Positions 44,609 to 53,790 of a DNA stretch of 64,000 nt are shown one piece after another. This DNA is from Roseiflexaceae bacterium. Its GTDB lineage: Bacteria; Chloroflexota; Chloroflexia; Chloroflexales; Roseiflexaceae. A program made the position numbers and the translations under genes. Under the pieces are notes generated by a model. It had not been told where the DNA came from and did not search any database. It saw only the letters and a list, made by a program, of their open reading frames with translations. Numbering within the stretch: position 1 is the first letter of the stretch; each line of letters begins with the position of its first letter. The stretch is taken from the NCBI GenBank assembly GCA_947450095.1, contig CANFUF010000004.1:1-64000 (forward strand), given 5' to 3'.

Positions 44609-45655
44609 CATACCGCGGATGGTGGGCAAAATATTTTCGGACAAGCCATGCCCCCACGGTTTGATGGCGACGGCGTGGCGCACAATCTGCATCAGTTCGG
44701 CGTCATCGACACCGGCACGCAGGGCCGCCCGTAGGTCGACTTCGTCATCACGCAACAAGCAGAGGTGTAAGCGCCCGTCGGCGGTGAGGCGCATGCGATT
44801 GCAGGTACTACAAAACGGCTCGCTGACCGAACTAATAAAGCCAATACTCCCTTTGGCGTGGGCAATCTGGTAGCGGTGGGCGGGGTCGGCGGCATGCATG
44901 CCCAAATCGGCCAGTGGCCCAAATTCGGCTTCGACGCGCGCAATTAATTCGCTACTGGGGACTACCCCGTCGTTGGCGACATCGGCAATGCCGGTAAGGG
45001 GCATCACTTCGATGAAGCGAATGTCCCAGGCCCGCTCGAGGGTCAAGGCCGCCACATCGATGACGTCGTCATCGTTGAGCCCGCGCACCACCACCATGTT
45101 GAGCTTGATGGGCAACAATCCGGCGGCTTCGGCGGCAGTAATCCCCGCCCACACGTCGCTCAGTTTGGCACCGCGGGTCATGTTTTTGAAGCGCTCGGCG
45201 TTGAGTGAGTCAATGCTGATATTGACGCGGTCGAGTCCGGCGGCTTTGAGGTCGGCGGCAATGGGAGCCAGTTTGACGGCATTGGTGGTCATGGCGATAT
45301 GTTCGATGCCGGGGATGGCTTTGATTTGCGCCACCAGCGACACCAAGTCGCGGCGCAAGGTGGGCTCACCGCCCGTTAAGCGGATTTTGCGGAAGCCAAC
45401 CGCCGCGGTGGTGCGGATGACCCGAATTAATTCGTCGTTGCTGAGTAATTCGTCTTTGGGCATGAACTGCATGCCGTGTTCGGGCATGCAATAGACGCAA
45501 CGCAGATTGCAGCGGTCGGTCAATGAAATGCGCAAATAATCGATGCGCCGGCCATAATTGTCGTGGGCCGGTTGGTCACTGGCATAGCGTGGCCGCGGCG
45601 TGGTGAGCGGGTCGATGAGGGATATCGGTTGCAGGCGGTTTTCTTCGTATTGCAT
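44591..45655 (-). CDS. moaA: GTP 3',8-cyclase (MoaA), molybdenum cofactor synthesis
   Basis: 354-residue radical-SAM enzyme that starts molybdopterin synthesis from GTP together with MoaC. The N-terminal cluster motif CNLRCVYC (Cys49, Cys53, Cys56) binds the SAM cluster; the C-terminal CSTCNRMRLTADGRLHLC supplies ligands of the second 4Fe-4S cluster. LTGGEPTLRRDL is the usual SAM-contact motif. The C-terminal GG tail is GMSALGG, as MoaA requires. GGGGAGG is upstream of the start. The last 18 bp overlap dinB convergently. No moaC or other moa gene is adjacent. Confidence 0.95.
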   Translation of the reverse strand: MQYEENRLQPISLIDPLTTPRPRYASDQPAHDNYGRRIDYLRISLTDRCNLRCVYCMPEHGMQFMPKDELLSNDELIRVIRTTAAVGFRKIRLTGGEPTLRRDLVSLVAQIKAIPGIEHIAMTTNAVKLAPIAADLKAAGLDRVNISIDSLNAERFKNMTRGAKLSDVWAGITAAEAAGLLPIKLNMVVVRGLNDDDVIDVAALTLERAWDIRFIEVMPLTGIADVANDGVVPSSELIARVEAEFGPLADLGMHAADPAHRYQIAHAKGSIGFISSVSEPFCSTCNRMRLTADGRLHLCLLRDDEVDLRAALRAGVDDAELMQIVRHAVAIKPWGHGLSENILPTIRGMSALGG

Positions 45656-45808
45656 CGGGCATTATCCTCCCCGTACATCACCATCTGCGCATGGCAACAT
45701 GCGTCTCTGCTTCATGTTGGTGGGTAGTTGTTTTTATAAAAAAACGAAGCTGGGCAGTGGTGAATCGCGGCAATGGAGCGCAGTACACGCCCCATCACCA
45801 TCACAAAA

Positions 45809-46903
45809 CTAGACGTTTTCGAGGACGCTGACGCGGGCGGCTAGCCGTTGGGCAATGGTACGGAACACATCGGCGTAGGCGTCTTGGTTGTCACTGAGGA
45901 CTGCAGGGCGCCCTTCGTCACCACCGGCGCGGATGCTCATCCCCAAGGGGATTTGACCGAGCAGGGGCACGCCCAAGCGCTCACCCAAGCCGGCGGCGGC
46001 GCCACTGCCAAAGATGTCGTAGCGGGCGCCGGTATCGGGGGCGATGAAGTAGGCCATATTTTCAATCAACCCCAGCAACGGCACGTTGACCTTGCGGAAC
46101 ATCTCCATGCTTTTGACGACGTCAATCGCCGCCACTTGTTGGGGGGTGGTGACCGTGACGGCTCCGGTCAAGCCGACGTTTTGCAGCGATTGCGCCAACG
46201 TCAAGGCGATATCGCCGGTGCCTGGGGGCATGTCGATAATCAAATAATCGAGGGGCGCCCAATCGACTTGGTAGAGGAATTGGCGTAGCAGTTGCGATAC
46301 CATCGGGCCGCGCCAAATCACCGGCTGACTTTCGTCAACCAAAAAACCTACCGACATCAGTTTGATGCCATGGGCTTGCAGGGGGATCATGCGTGGTTGG
46401 CCGTCGGGGCCGGGTTCTGCTTCGGGTTGGCCGGTCACGCCCATCATCAAAGGAATCGACGGTCCATAAATGTCGGCATCGAGCAAGCCAACCTTGGCGC
46501 CTTCGCGGGCCAAGGCGGTCGCCAAATTGACCGCTACGGTCGATTTGCCCACGCCACCTTTGCCGGCAGATACGGCAATGACGTGGCTGACGCCGGGGAT
46601 GGCCGCTTTGTCGATGATGCCACCGCGGGGTTTAACTTGGGCGGTGAATTCGATGGTGATATTGTCGAGCGCTACTCCGGCGATGCTCGTCAGCGCTTCT
46701 TCGCAAGACGTGCGGATTTCGTGCTTGAGTGGGCAGGCCGGGGTGGTTAACTCGATGGCAAAACTGACTTTGTCGCCAGTAATAACCACGTTTTGGATCA
46801 TTTTGCGCGACACCAAATCGCCACCCAATTCGGGCTCTTGGACGGTGCGCAAGGCATCGAGGATTTGGGCTTCGCTGAAACTATTGCGTGAAAATAACGC
46901 CAT
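45809..46903 (-). CDS. mrp: Mrp/ApbC/NBP35-type P-loop ATPase with N-terminal MIP18 domain
   Basis: 364-residue iron-sulfur cluster carrier-type ATPase. The first 100 residues are a MIP18/DUF59 domain (LVSRKMIQNVVITGDKVSF and CPLKHEI). The ATPase has a deviant Walker A, VSAGKGGVGKST, then LLDADIYGPS and IIDMPPGTGD. The usual CxxC in the ENMxxFxCPxCG segment reads ENMAYFIAPDTGARYDIFG with no Cys, so cluster binding must differ or depend on other residues. The ferredoxin gene upstream is on the same strand; the moaA start lies 153 bp beyond its stop. Confidence 0.9.
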   Translation of the reverse strand: MALFSRNSFSEAQILDALRTVQEPELGGDLVSRKMIQNVVITGDKVSFAIELTTPACPLKHEIRTSCEEALTSIAGVALDNITIEFTAQVKPRGGIIDKAAIPGVSHVIAVSAGKGGVGKSTVAVNLATALAREGAKVGLLDADIYGPSIPLMMGVTGQPEAEPGPDGQPRMIPLQAHGIKLMSVGFLVDESQPVIWRGPMVSQLLRQFLYQVDWAPLDYLIIDMPPGTGDIALTLAQSLQNVGLTGAVTVTTPQQVAAIDVVKSMEMFRKVNVPLLGLIENMAYFIAPDTGARYDIFGSGAAAGLGERLGVPLLGQIPLGMSIRAGGDEGRPAVLSDNQDAYADVFRTIAQRLAARVSVLENV

Positions 46904-46963
46904 GATAACCTACATGCTTATTCAATAAGTAAAACTGCATGTATTGTAGCATATTCCACATTA

Positions 46964-47266
46964 TTATTCGGGTAGGGTCCGGCGGGAACTGGGATGGAGC
47001 AAGGCGTCGACGATTTGTTGTTGCCCAAGATGCTGGGTGACGATGGTAGTGACATGGTGGTGGGTGAGGCGACAATAACGGATGGGCCCCGGCCAAATCG
47101 TCAGATTGGGGCCGTCGTCGCACCGTCCTTGGCAACCACTGGCCCGCACATCGCAACGTGCGGTGAGATTGGCTTGTTCAAGGGCATTGACTAATGTAGG
47201 GCGCAAGGTTTCGCCATGACAAAACGGTCCATGGCAGAGGTAGATTCGGTATTCTGGTGTGGTCAT
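46964..47266 (-). CDS. Thioredoxin-like 2Fe-2S ferredoxin
   Basis: 100-residue protein of the (2Fe-2S) thioredoxin-fold ferredoxin family. Cys ligands are in LCHGPFCHG (two Cys) and in GCQGRCDDGPNLTIWP (two Cys), the standard spacing for this group (Aquifex-type Fd, NuoE-like). It transfers electrons in the cytoplasm; the partner is unknown. It lies 60 bp upstream of mrp on the same strand, which supports a shared iron-sulfur context. Confidence 0.85.
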   Translation of the reverse strand: MTTPEYRIYLCHGPFCHGETLRPTLVNALEQANLTARCDVRASGCQGRCDDGPNLTIWPGPIRYCRLTHHHVTTIVTQHLGQQQIVDALLHPSSRRTLPE

Positions 47267-47377
47267 TTAGGCATTATACAATAGCATTGTGTACCCAAAC
47301 TAATCTGTGCTACTGTGCCGATTGTCGGTAAAAAATGATATTATCGGTGTACAATGAAAAAAACTGCAACGAGGTGC

Positions 47378-47548
47378 ATGATGAATGTGCGACTGAACGA
47401 AATTTTGACGCCAGAATTACTGACGGAACATGCCCAACACATTCGTGATTTTTTGCTCCTTGAAGGGGTCAAACCCGCCCCAGAACTTGGTGAGACATTG
47501 CTGTCAGAGCGGCTCATCAAAGAACTTATCGAAGAATTAGCAGGATAA
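47378..47548 (+). CDS. Small hypothetical protein upstream of the first amine oxidase
   Basis: 56 residues, acidic and helical in character (NEILTPELLTEHAQHIRDFLLLEG ... LLSERLIKELIEELAG, with a central GVKPAPE turn). ATG 47378 is preceded by CGAGGTGC, a usable ribosome site; an upstream ATG at 47354 is possible. It ends 6 bp before the amine oxidase start, consistent with a small co-transcribed or leader-like gene. No family recognised, and it could be non-functional. Confidence 0.5.
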   Translation: MMNVRLNEILTPELLTEHAQHIRDFLLLEGVKPAPELGETLLSERLIKELIEELAG

Positions 47549-47554
47549 ACAGCC

Positions 47555-48970
47555 ATGAATCAACGTCGCCATTTTGGACGCTTATTGCTCCACAGCCTCA
47601 TCCTTGCTAGCTGTGGGAGCGCAGCCACCACTACCACCACACCCGATAAACCACTCAAGTCAACGAAAGCCACGCATAATACGGCCGTCGATGTGCTGAT
47701 TATCGGCGCCGGGATTGCCGGTGTGGCGGCGGCTGCGACGTTGCGGGCCGCCGGCAAAACAGTACGCATCATCGAAGCCCGTAATCGCATCGGCGGGCGG
47801 ATGTGGAGTTGGCGCAAGTGGGGCGCACCGGTTGAGCTCGGCGCCAACTGGATCGAAACGGCCAAAGGCAACCCACTCGTCAAACTCGCCAAAGAAGCGG
47901 GTGTGGCCACCCACGCTGACCCCGAAGAAGCCAATGAATTGTTTATCGATACCGTGGCGGGGCATGAGCTGAGTGAATCGGAAGCCGAAGGACTTTATAC
48001 GCAAGTTGAAAACATGCTTGATAGTCTGAATACTGCGGCCGAAGATCGTGACCCTAATCAAGATGCCAGTTTGCGCGATGCATTGAACGCCTTGCCAGCC
48101 TATAAAAAACTTAATGCGAATCGCCGCCGCCTCATCGAAAGCACATTGACTCAAGTGGTCAATGATGACTATGGGGTCGAAGCCGATAAATTGTCGTGGA
48201 TTGGCTATGATGCTGCTGAAGCCGCCTATAGCGGTGGCAATCAATTTGTGATTGGCGGTTATGACGGTATCCCCACCATGCTAGCTGGCGATACCCCCAT
48301 CGAATACGAAACCATCGTTGACAAAATTCGCTGGAATAATGATGGCGTGCAGGTGAGTGCCGGTGAGCGTGTCTGGGAAGCCGATGCGGTGATTGTGACA
48401 GTGCCGTTGGGGGTTCTCAAAGCCCAAAGTATTGCTTTTGAGCCAGCCTTGCCGGCCAAATACACCAATGCGCTGAAGCAACTCGAAATGGGACTACTCG
48501 ATCGCTGTGTAATGAAATTTGATAAAGTGTTTTGGGATACAGAATATACTACCTTTAGCGTGGCTGGACCTGACCCAGCAGCCTGGTACCAATTCATCCC
48601 CCTTAATGGCCCGTTGGGCATCCCCGCCTTGGCGGCCTTTAATTCGGGGAGCACCGCTTGGAATCTTGAAACCAAAAGTGACGACGCAATCAAAGCCGAA
48701 ATGTTGGCTGTCATCAAAGCAGCTTTTGATGCAGAACCAACTGTGGTCGACATGGTGATTACCCGCTGGGGCCAAGATCCCTTTGCCCGTGGCTCGTATT
48801 CATATGTGCCAGTGGGTGGCGAGATCAATGCCCGCAAGGTGCTTGCCAAACCGATTAGCGACCAACTCTATTTGGCAGGTGAGGCCTACACCAATACCGA
48901 CCCATCATCGGTGCATGGAGCCTACAACAGTGGCATTGCGACAGCGAAACAGGTGCTGGATCGGTTGTAG
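47555..48970 (+). CDS. Lipoprotein flavin amine oxidase (monoamine/polyamine oxidase-like), copy 1
   Basis: 471 residues. The signal peptide ends in LILASC, a lipobox with Cys20, so the enzyme is lipid-anchored outside the cytoplasm. The dinucleotide-binding loop DVLIIGAGIAGVAAAATLRAAGK is followed by EARNRIGGRMWSW and the VELGANWIE flavin-contact motif of amine oxidases. Toward the C-terminus, YSYVPVGG and LYLAGEAYTNTDPSSVHGAYNSG complete the FAD site. Substrate unknown (amine, polyamine, phytoene-like or amino acid). A close paralog lies 3.3 kb downstream. It follows the small gene by 6 bp. Confidence 0.87.
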   Translation: MNQRRHFGRLLLHSLILASCGSAATTTTTPDKPLKSTKATHNTAVDVLIIGAGIAGVAAAATLRAAGKTVRIIEARNRIGGRMWSWRKWGAPVELGANWIETAKGNPLVKLAKEAGVATHADPEEANELFIDTVAGHELSESEAEGLYTQVENMLDSLNTAAEDRDPNQDASLRDALNALPAYKKLNANRRRLIESTLTQVVNDDYGVEADKLSWIGYDAAEAAYSGGNQFVIGGYDGIPTMLAGDTPIEYETIVDKIRWNNDGVQVSAGERVWEADAVIVTVPLGVLKAQSIAFEPALPAKYTNALKQLEMGLLDRCVMKFDKVFWDTEYTTFSVAGPDPAAWYQFIPLNGPLGIPALAAFNSGSTAWNLETKSDDAIKAEMLAVIKAAFDAEPTVVDMVITRWGQDPFARGSYSYVPVGGEINARKVLAKPISDQLYLAGEAYTNTDPSSVHGAYNSGIATAKQVLDRL

Positions 48971-49056
48971 ACGTTGGCTTGTTCGTTGGCAGCTATTTTT
49001 AGTCATGAATAATACGTTGTGACCTTATCGGTGTAAATGAAAGATACCTCACGCAT

Positions 49057-49704
49057 ATGACCAGCGAACCAACTCCTGTGATAGACGTATCTCCGGCATT
49101 TGACCGTGATGACTCATCTGCGCCCCGGTTGTTGAATGTCTTGGCCAATCGGCGTAGTTTTGCCCTCAAAGATATCATCACTGACCCCGTTGACCGTGGG
49201 GCAATTACCCAACTTCTTGAAGCCGCCAATTGGGCTCCGAGTCATGGCAAAACCGAACCGTGGCGCTTTGTGGTTTATCGTGGCGCCGCACGTCAAGAAT
49301 TGAGCGACGCCTTTGGGGCAGCCTTCCAGGCATTGAACCCCGCTCAACCTGCGGGCAGTGCCGGTGAATTGGCCCAGAGTCAGCGGGTATGGCAGGCGCC
49401 GGTGTGGATTGCGTTGGGGATGCAACCAAGCCAAAAAATGCCCGAATGGGAAGATTTGATTGCCTTTGGCAGCGCTGTGCAAAACATGCATCTGATGGCG
49501 AGCGCCTTGGGACTGGCCAGTAAATGGACCAGCGGCGCGGTGGTGCTCCACCCCAGCGTGGCCACCGTCGTGGGGTTTGCCCCAGACACTAAGCTGTATG
49601 GATTTTTTTATGTGGGGCATCCTGCTATCGCGTGGCCCGCCGGCCAACGGCGCCCTATCGCTGACAAAGTGCGCTGGGTTGATGATCCCGCTGACGTCAA
49701 ATGA
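49057..49704 (+). CDS. Nitroreductase-family flavoprotein
   Basis: 215-residue FMN enzyme of the nitroreductase fold. Motifs include LANRRSFALKDI, ANWAPSHGKTEPWRFVVY (flavin-binding loop), IAFGSAVQNMHLMASALGLASKW and the C-terminal FFYVGHP. It reduces nitro compounds, quinones or flavins with NAD(P)H; the physiological substrate is unknown. It sits 86 bp after amine oxidase copy 1, and a bidirectional terminator follows. The first 30 residues are polar and may be an extension, but no alternative start is better placed. Confidence 0.85.
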   Translation: MTSEPTPVIDVSPAFDRDDSSAPRLLNVLANRRSFALKDIITDPVDRGAITQLLEAANWAPSHGKTEPWRFVVYRGAARQELSDAFGAAFQALNPAQPAGSAGELAQSQRVWQAPVWIALGMQPSQKMPEWEDLIAFGSAVQNMHLMASALGLASKWTSGAVVLHPSVATVVGFAPDTKLYGFFYVGHPAIAWPAGQRRPIADKVRWVDDPADVK

Positions 49705-49710
49705 ATATAC

Positions 49711-49751
49711 AAAAATCTCCCCATCGACACACTGTCGGTGGGGAGATTTTT
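49711..49751. terminator. Bidirectional Rho-independent terminator between nitroreductase and oxidoreductase genes
   Basis: AAAAATCTCCCCA (49711-49723) and the complementary TGGGGAGATTTTT (49739-49751) form a 13-bp GC-rich core extended by CGACA/TGTCG, with A and T runs on either side. It serves both convergent genes. Confidence 0.92.
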
Positions 49752-49767
49752 GTTGATGAAGGGCGAT

Positions 49768-50790
49768 TTAGGCGCGTACAATCCCGGGTACGATGGCATC
49801 GTCCCAATCCGGTTGAATCTCTACCCGCTTGCCACTGATGGCCGAGGCATAACAGGCAAACATGACCCCTTGATTGCGGGCGGCAACTTGGATGCGGGTG
49901 GGGAACATTTGCCAGTTTTCGTTACCGACCAGCACTCGTTGTAGGTGGGCAAACAGTGCTCCTTGGGCCAGTTCATCGTCGTGGGGCCAGCCGGTAGCGC
50001 CTTGGCTAAAGACGCCGTCAATCCAGGCCGTCCACCCTTGGTTGAGCGATACCCAGATGCGCCCCCGTGCGCCGATGATTTCGACTTGTTGTTGGTACCA
50101 AATCACCGATTCGTCGGGGACAAGTGGCGCCGAGGCGCCGGCGTTGAACCACAACCGGGCATACCCCATGCCGATGACGGCGCTGGTGTCGGCAGGGACG
50201 GGTGTGGTAGCGAAATATTCGACGCCGTCACAATTGGCCATCACCCACTGTGGGTCGGGCAAATCGCTGAGGGCGGCGGCGGTTAGTGCCAAATCGAGGA
50301 TATGTGGCCCTTGTTCGAGGATATTGACGCCGGTACTGGCCCGGATAGCGCGCACCTGCCCGAGGGCGCCGGCGCGGAGCATGTCCCAAATCTGTTGCCA
50401 ATGGGGCATCCATTGGTATTGGGTATTGACGGCAATCAGCCGATTTTCGCCGAGGGCGGTCAAGGCGCGACATTCTGAGGGCGAGAGGGCGATGGGTTTT
50501 TCGATCAAAATCGCCGGTGCTCCGGCATCAATCGCAGCTTGCACGATGCTCAGGCGGATGTGGGGCGGGGTAACGATGTCGACCAAGTCGGGTTTGGTTT
50601 GGGCAATGGCGGTGGCCATGTCGGTATAGCGTGTGGCGATAGCAAATTTGTCGCCGGTGGCGGCTAAACGCGCAGGGTCTAATTCACATAATGCGACGAG
50701 TTCTACCACATCGCTGGCCAACATGGCGGCGATGTGTGATTGGGCGCGACCGCCACACCCTACTTGCAAAATACGGAGTTTGCGCGACAT
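49768..50790 (-). CDS. Gfo/Idh/MocA family oxidoreductase, copy 1
   Basis: 340-residue NAD(P)-dependent dehydrogenase. The N-terminus is the Rossmann motif ILQVGCGGRAQSHIAAM, and the catalytic EKP motif is present (ILIEKPIALS). The C-terminal beta-sheet domain has typical wording around QMFPTRIQVAARNQG. Members oxidise sugars, inositols or related polyols; the substrate cannot be inferred. ATG 50790 follows AAAAGG; an in-frame extension of 40 codons upstream has no support. It is transcribed toward the nitroreductase and diverges from the P450. Confidence 0.85.
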   Translation of the reverse strand: MSRKLRILQVGCGGRAQSHIAAMLASDVVELVALCELDPARLAATGDKFAIATRYTDMATAIAQTKPDLVDIVTPPHIRLSIVQAAIDAGAPAILIEKPIALSPSECRALTALGENRLIAVNTQYQWMPHWQQIWDMLRAGALGQVRAIRASTGVNILEQGPHILDLALTAAALSDLPDPQWVMANCDGVEYFATTPVPADTSAVIGMGYARLWFNAGASAPLVPDESVIWYQQQVEIIGARGRIWVSLNQGWTAWIDGVFSQGATGWPHDDELAQGALFAHLQRVLVGNENWQMFPTRIQVAARNQGVMFACYASAISGKRVEIQPDWDDAIVPGIVRA

Positions 50791-50964
50791 AGATGGCACC
50801 TTTTGGTAGAAAAAATGAATGTCCTCAGCGTAGCACGAATCACCCTCTTGAGCAAAAATACCTGTACGTGTGTTAGGGTGTGGCTCACGAATAGGTTGTT
50901 TTATGGTCATTATGAAAAAATAGTGAAGTAAATATCAAGAGAATGTTCGTTTTTTTGGAAAAAA

Positions 50965-50994
50965 TTGACGAATAGAGTCTGTGCATTTTATAGT
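50965..50994 (+). promoter_or_regulatory. Promoter of the cytochrome P450 gene
   Basis: TTGACG (50965-50970), an 18-bp spacer and TATAGT (50989-50994) lie 25 bp before the ATG at 51020. AAAGGAG lies between them. Confidence 0.65.
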
Positions 50995-51019
50995 AAATTG
51001 ATTAAAGGAGAATAGTCAT

Positions 51020-52219
51020 ATGACAAATCACAATAGTGGGTTATTTGGAAATGCTACGTACAGAGTAAATCCCTATGCTGATTACGCGCGGATTCGGGCG
51101 CTGACGCCGGTATATCCGACGACTTTACCTGATGGGACACCGGTATTGTTGGTGACCCGCTACGTCGATGTTGTTCCCGCCTTGAAAGACGCCCGTTTGG
51201 TGAAAAACATCAACAATGCCCGTACGGCCAGTCGGTGGTCACGGCTCATGCAATCGGTGTTTAGTGCGAGCAATATGCTCCGCGCCGATCCGCCCGATCA
51301 TACCCGCTTGCGCAAGCTGGCCAGTGAGGCGTTTAAGCCCAAATACATCGCTCAAATGCGTGATTCAATTACCACGATTGCCAATCAACTGATTGACCAG
51401 GTGGCGCATCAAGGGCACATGGATTTGATTCGTGATTTTGCGTTGCCATTGCCCATAACCGTGATTACTCAGATGTTGGGGGTGCCGAGCAGTGATCATG
51501 CCAAATTCCACGAATGGTCGAATGCTATTATCGCATCGGGGACGCTGAGTAGCGAAAGCACTGTGGCTGGGCGTCAAGTCTTGCCGTTGGTGCTGTATAT
51601 GCGTAAATTAATCGCGCAACGCCGCAGAAACTTGGGAGATGATTTGGTGAGTCAGTTGATTGTGGCGACTCACGAGGGCAACAAACTATCTGAGGCTGAA
51701 TTGATTAGTACGACTATTTTGTTGTTGATTGCTGGTCACGAAACGACGGTCAATTTGATTGGCAATGGTATGTTGGCGTTGATGCAACACCCTGAACAAT
51801 ATATGTGGTTGCATCGAACGCCTGCCCACATCCCTATTGCCATCGAAGAAATGTTGCGCTATGCCAACCCGGTGCAACTCGTCAATCGCTATGCCAGTGT
51901 CGATATGGAAATCGCCGGTGTCCCGATTGCGCGTGGCACGCATTTGCAACTCTTGTTGGCTTCTGCCAATCATGACGACCAATGGTTGTCTAATGCCGAG
52001 TCGTTTGATGTAACTCGTGACGAAGCCAAACACATGGCTTTTAGCCAAGGAATTCACTATTGTCTCGGAGCCCCTTTGGCGCGCCTCGAAGGTGAAGTTG
52101 CCGTTACCACGTTGTTGGCACGTTTGCCCCAACTGCAATTAGCAGTCCCAGTTGCTGATTTGACGTGGCGTTCGGCGATTGAATTACGCGGCCTCAAAGA
52201 ATTACCGGTACGGTGGTAA
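51020..52219 (+). CDS. Cytochrome P450
   Basis: 399-residue soluble bacterial P450, resembling CYP107-like enzymes. The I-helix oxygen-activation motif is AGHETTVNLIGNG, the ExxR pair is in EEMLRYANP, and the haem-thiolate segment FSQGIHYCLGAPLAR places the ligand at about Cys348. No transmembrane anchor or fused reductase is present, so it needs a ferredoxin and reductase encoded elsewhere. AAAGGAG and a promoter lie just upstream. The second amine oxidase follows 96 bp later on the same strand; a shared pathway is possible. Substrate unknown. Confidence 0.92.
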   Translation: MTNHNSGLFGNATYRVNPYADYARIRALTPVYPTTLPDGTPVLLVTRYVDVVPALKDARLVKNINNARTASRWSRLMQSVFSASNMLRADPPDHTRLRKLASEAFKPKYIAQMRDSITTIANQLIDQVAHQGHMDLIRDFALPLPITVITQMLGVPSSDHAKFHEWSNAIIASGTLSSESTVAGRQVLPLVLYMRKLIAQRRRNLGDDLVSQLIVATHEGNKLSEAELISTTILLLIAGHETTVNLIGNGMLALMQHPEQYMWLHRTPAHIPIAIEEMLRYANPVQLVNRYASVDMEIAGVPIARGTHLQLLLASANHDDQWLSNAESFDVTRDEAKHMAFSQGIHYCLGAPLARLEGEVAVTTLLARLPQLQLAVPVADLTWRSAIELRGLKELPVRW

Positions 52220-52315
52220 TTTTACAAAATAAACATAATTATGCATGATATGGAACGAGTAGTCTATTTATTGCGTCTAGTGTCTAGATAAATTCAATAA
52301 GCGAAAGCAGATATC

Positions 52316-53722
52316 ATGCAACGGCGAACATTTTTGCGATTGGTGACCCAAGGGGCAGTACTGAGTAGTTGTGGAACCATGGCCAGCCACCAGGTCGCTC
52401 CGACGATTCCCCATGGTCTCAAAGGAGCGGTCGCAGGCGCCGATGATGTCCTGATTATCGGTGCTGGCATGGCAGGGCTCGCTGCTGCACAATCATTGAT
52501 GGCTGCGGGCAAAACAGTGCGTATCCTCGAGGCGCGTCAACGAGTCGGTGGCCGCGTCTGGAGCTGGCGTAATTGGGGTGCGCCGATTGAATTAGGTGCG
52601 AATTGGATCGAAACCGCCACAGGCAACCCCATCACCACCCTTGCCCAGCAAGCCAATATACGCACCATTGCTGACCCCGAAGAAAATACAGAACAACTGA
52701 TTGATTTGGTGCAAAAGACCAAAATGACGGGTAATGCTCTTGACAGCCAATACAATCGATTTGATTCGATTCTGGCGACGGCGCTGGGCACAGCAGGTGG
52801 GCTCTCCCAAGATATTTCGTTGCGTGCGGCACTTGACAAAGTGCCGGCATATATCCGCTTATCGGCCACCGATAAACGCTTGTTTGATGTAATGGTGGCC
52901 CAAATGGTCGATGATGATAGTGCGGTCGAAGCCGAAAAATTATCGCTCAAGGCGTATGATTCTGGCAATGATTTGTATTCGGGTGGGAATAAATTTGTCG
53001 TGGGTGGCTATGACGGCATTCCCGCCTTGCTTGCCAAAAACGTCCCGATTGAACTGGGGATTATCATCGACCAAATTGCCTGGAGCCCGAGTGGGGTTAC
53101 CGTTAGTGCTGGTACCAAAACATGGCAAGCCAAAGCGGTAATCGTGACGGTACCACTCGGTGTGCTAAAGGCTGGCAAAATCAAGTTTACCCCAGCGTTG
53201 CCGGCTAGTTATACCCAAGCCATTGGCCAATTGGCGATGGGGGTGCTTGATCGCTGTGTGCTCAAATTTGATACGGCGTTTTGGGGTACGACTTACACCA
53301 CATTTACGTTGGCAGGGACAGACCCGCATAGCTGGTATCAATTTATCCCACTCAATGGGCCTCTCGGTATCCCCGCCTTGATGGCGTTTAATGCGGGGAG
53401 TCGCGCCTTGGCACTCGAAGCCAAATCTGATGCCCAATTGACCGCCGAAATGACCCAAATCGTCCAAAACGCCTTTGGTGTCAAGGCGGTGAGCAATGGT
53501 ATGGTGGCGACGCGTTGGGGGCAAGACCCCTTTGCGTACGGATCGTATTCGTATGTACCGGTGGGCGGTTCATTCAATGCCCGCAACGTACTCGCCACGC
53601 CGGTAAGTAATCAGCTTTACTTTGCCGGTGAAGCCTACACCAAAAACGACTTTGCCACCGTGCATGGGGCCTACAATAGCGGCAAGGCGACGGCGACGGC
53701 GTTATTGGCGCGGCTGAAGTAA
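52316..53722 (+). CDS. Lipoprotein flavin amine oxidase, copy 2
   Basis: 468 residues, with a lipobox LSSC near residue 20 and the same plan as copy 1 at 47.6 kb. Flavin motifs are DVLIIGAGMAGLAAAQSL, RVGGRVWSWRNWGAP, IELGANWIETATGNP, and near the end YFAGEAYTKNDFATVHGAYNSG. The two copies read alike throughout, including SYSYVPVGG and WYQFIPLNGPLGIPAL, so they arose by duplication. It is downstream of the P450, so the pair may form one unit. A hairpin terminator follows. Substrate unknown. Confidence 0.87.
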   Translation: MQRRTFLRLVTQGAVLSSCGTMASHQVAPTIPHGLKGAVAGADDVLIIGAGMAGLAAAQSLMAAGKTVRILEARQRVGGRVWSWRNWGAPIELGANWIETATGNPITTLAQQANIRTIADPEENTEQLIDLVQKTKMTGNALDSQYNRFDSILATALGTAGGLSQDISLRAALDKVPAYIRLSATDKRLFDVMVAQMVDDDSAVEAEKLSLKAYDSGNDLYSGGNKFVVGGYDGIPALLAKNVPIELGIIIDQIAWSPSGVTVSAGTKTWQAKAVIVTVPLGVLKAGKIKFTPALPASYTQAIGQLAMGVLDRCVLKFDTAFWGTTYTTFTLAGTDPHSWYQFIPLNGPLGIPALMAFNAGSRALALEAKSDAQLTAEMTQIVQNAFGVKAVSNGMVATRWGQDPFAYGSYSYVPVGGSFNARNVLATPVSNQLYFAGEAYTKNDFATVHGAYNSGKATATALLARLK

Positions 53723-53749
53723 CCAATAGATGATTTTGGGGGAATTGAT

Positions 53750-53790
53750 GTGGCTATTTGCACACATGCAAATAGCCACGTCGGGTTTTT
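53750..53790 (+). terminator. Rho-independent terminator after amine oxidase copy 2
   Basis: A perfect 13-bp stem (53750-53762 with 53767-53779) around a CACA loop is followed within 7 bp by TTTTT on the plus strand. It starts 28 bp after the amine oxidase stop and reaches the end of the convergent gene. Confidence 0.85.
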
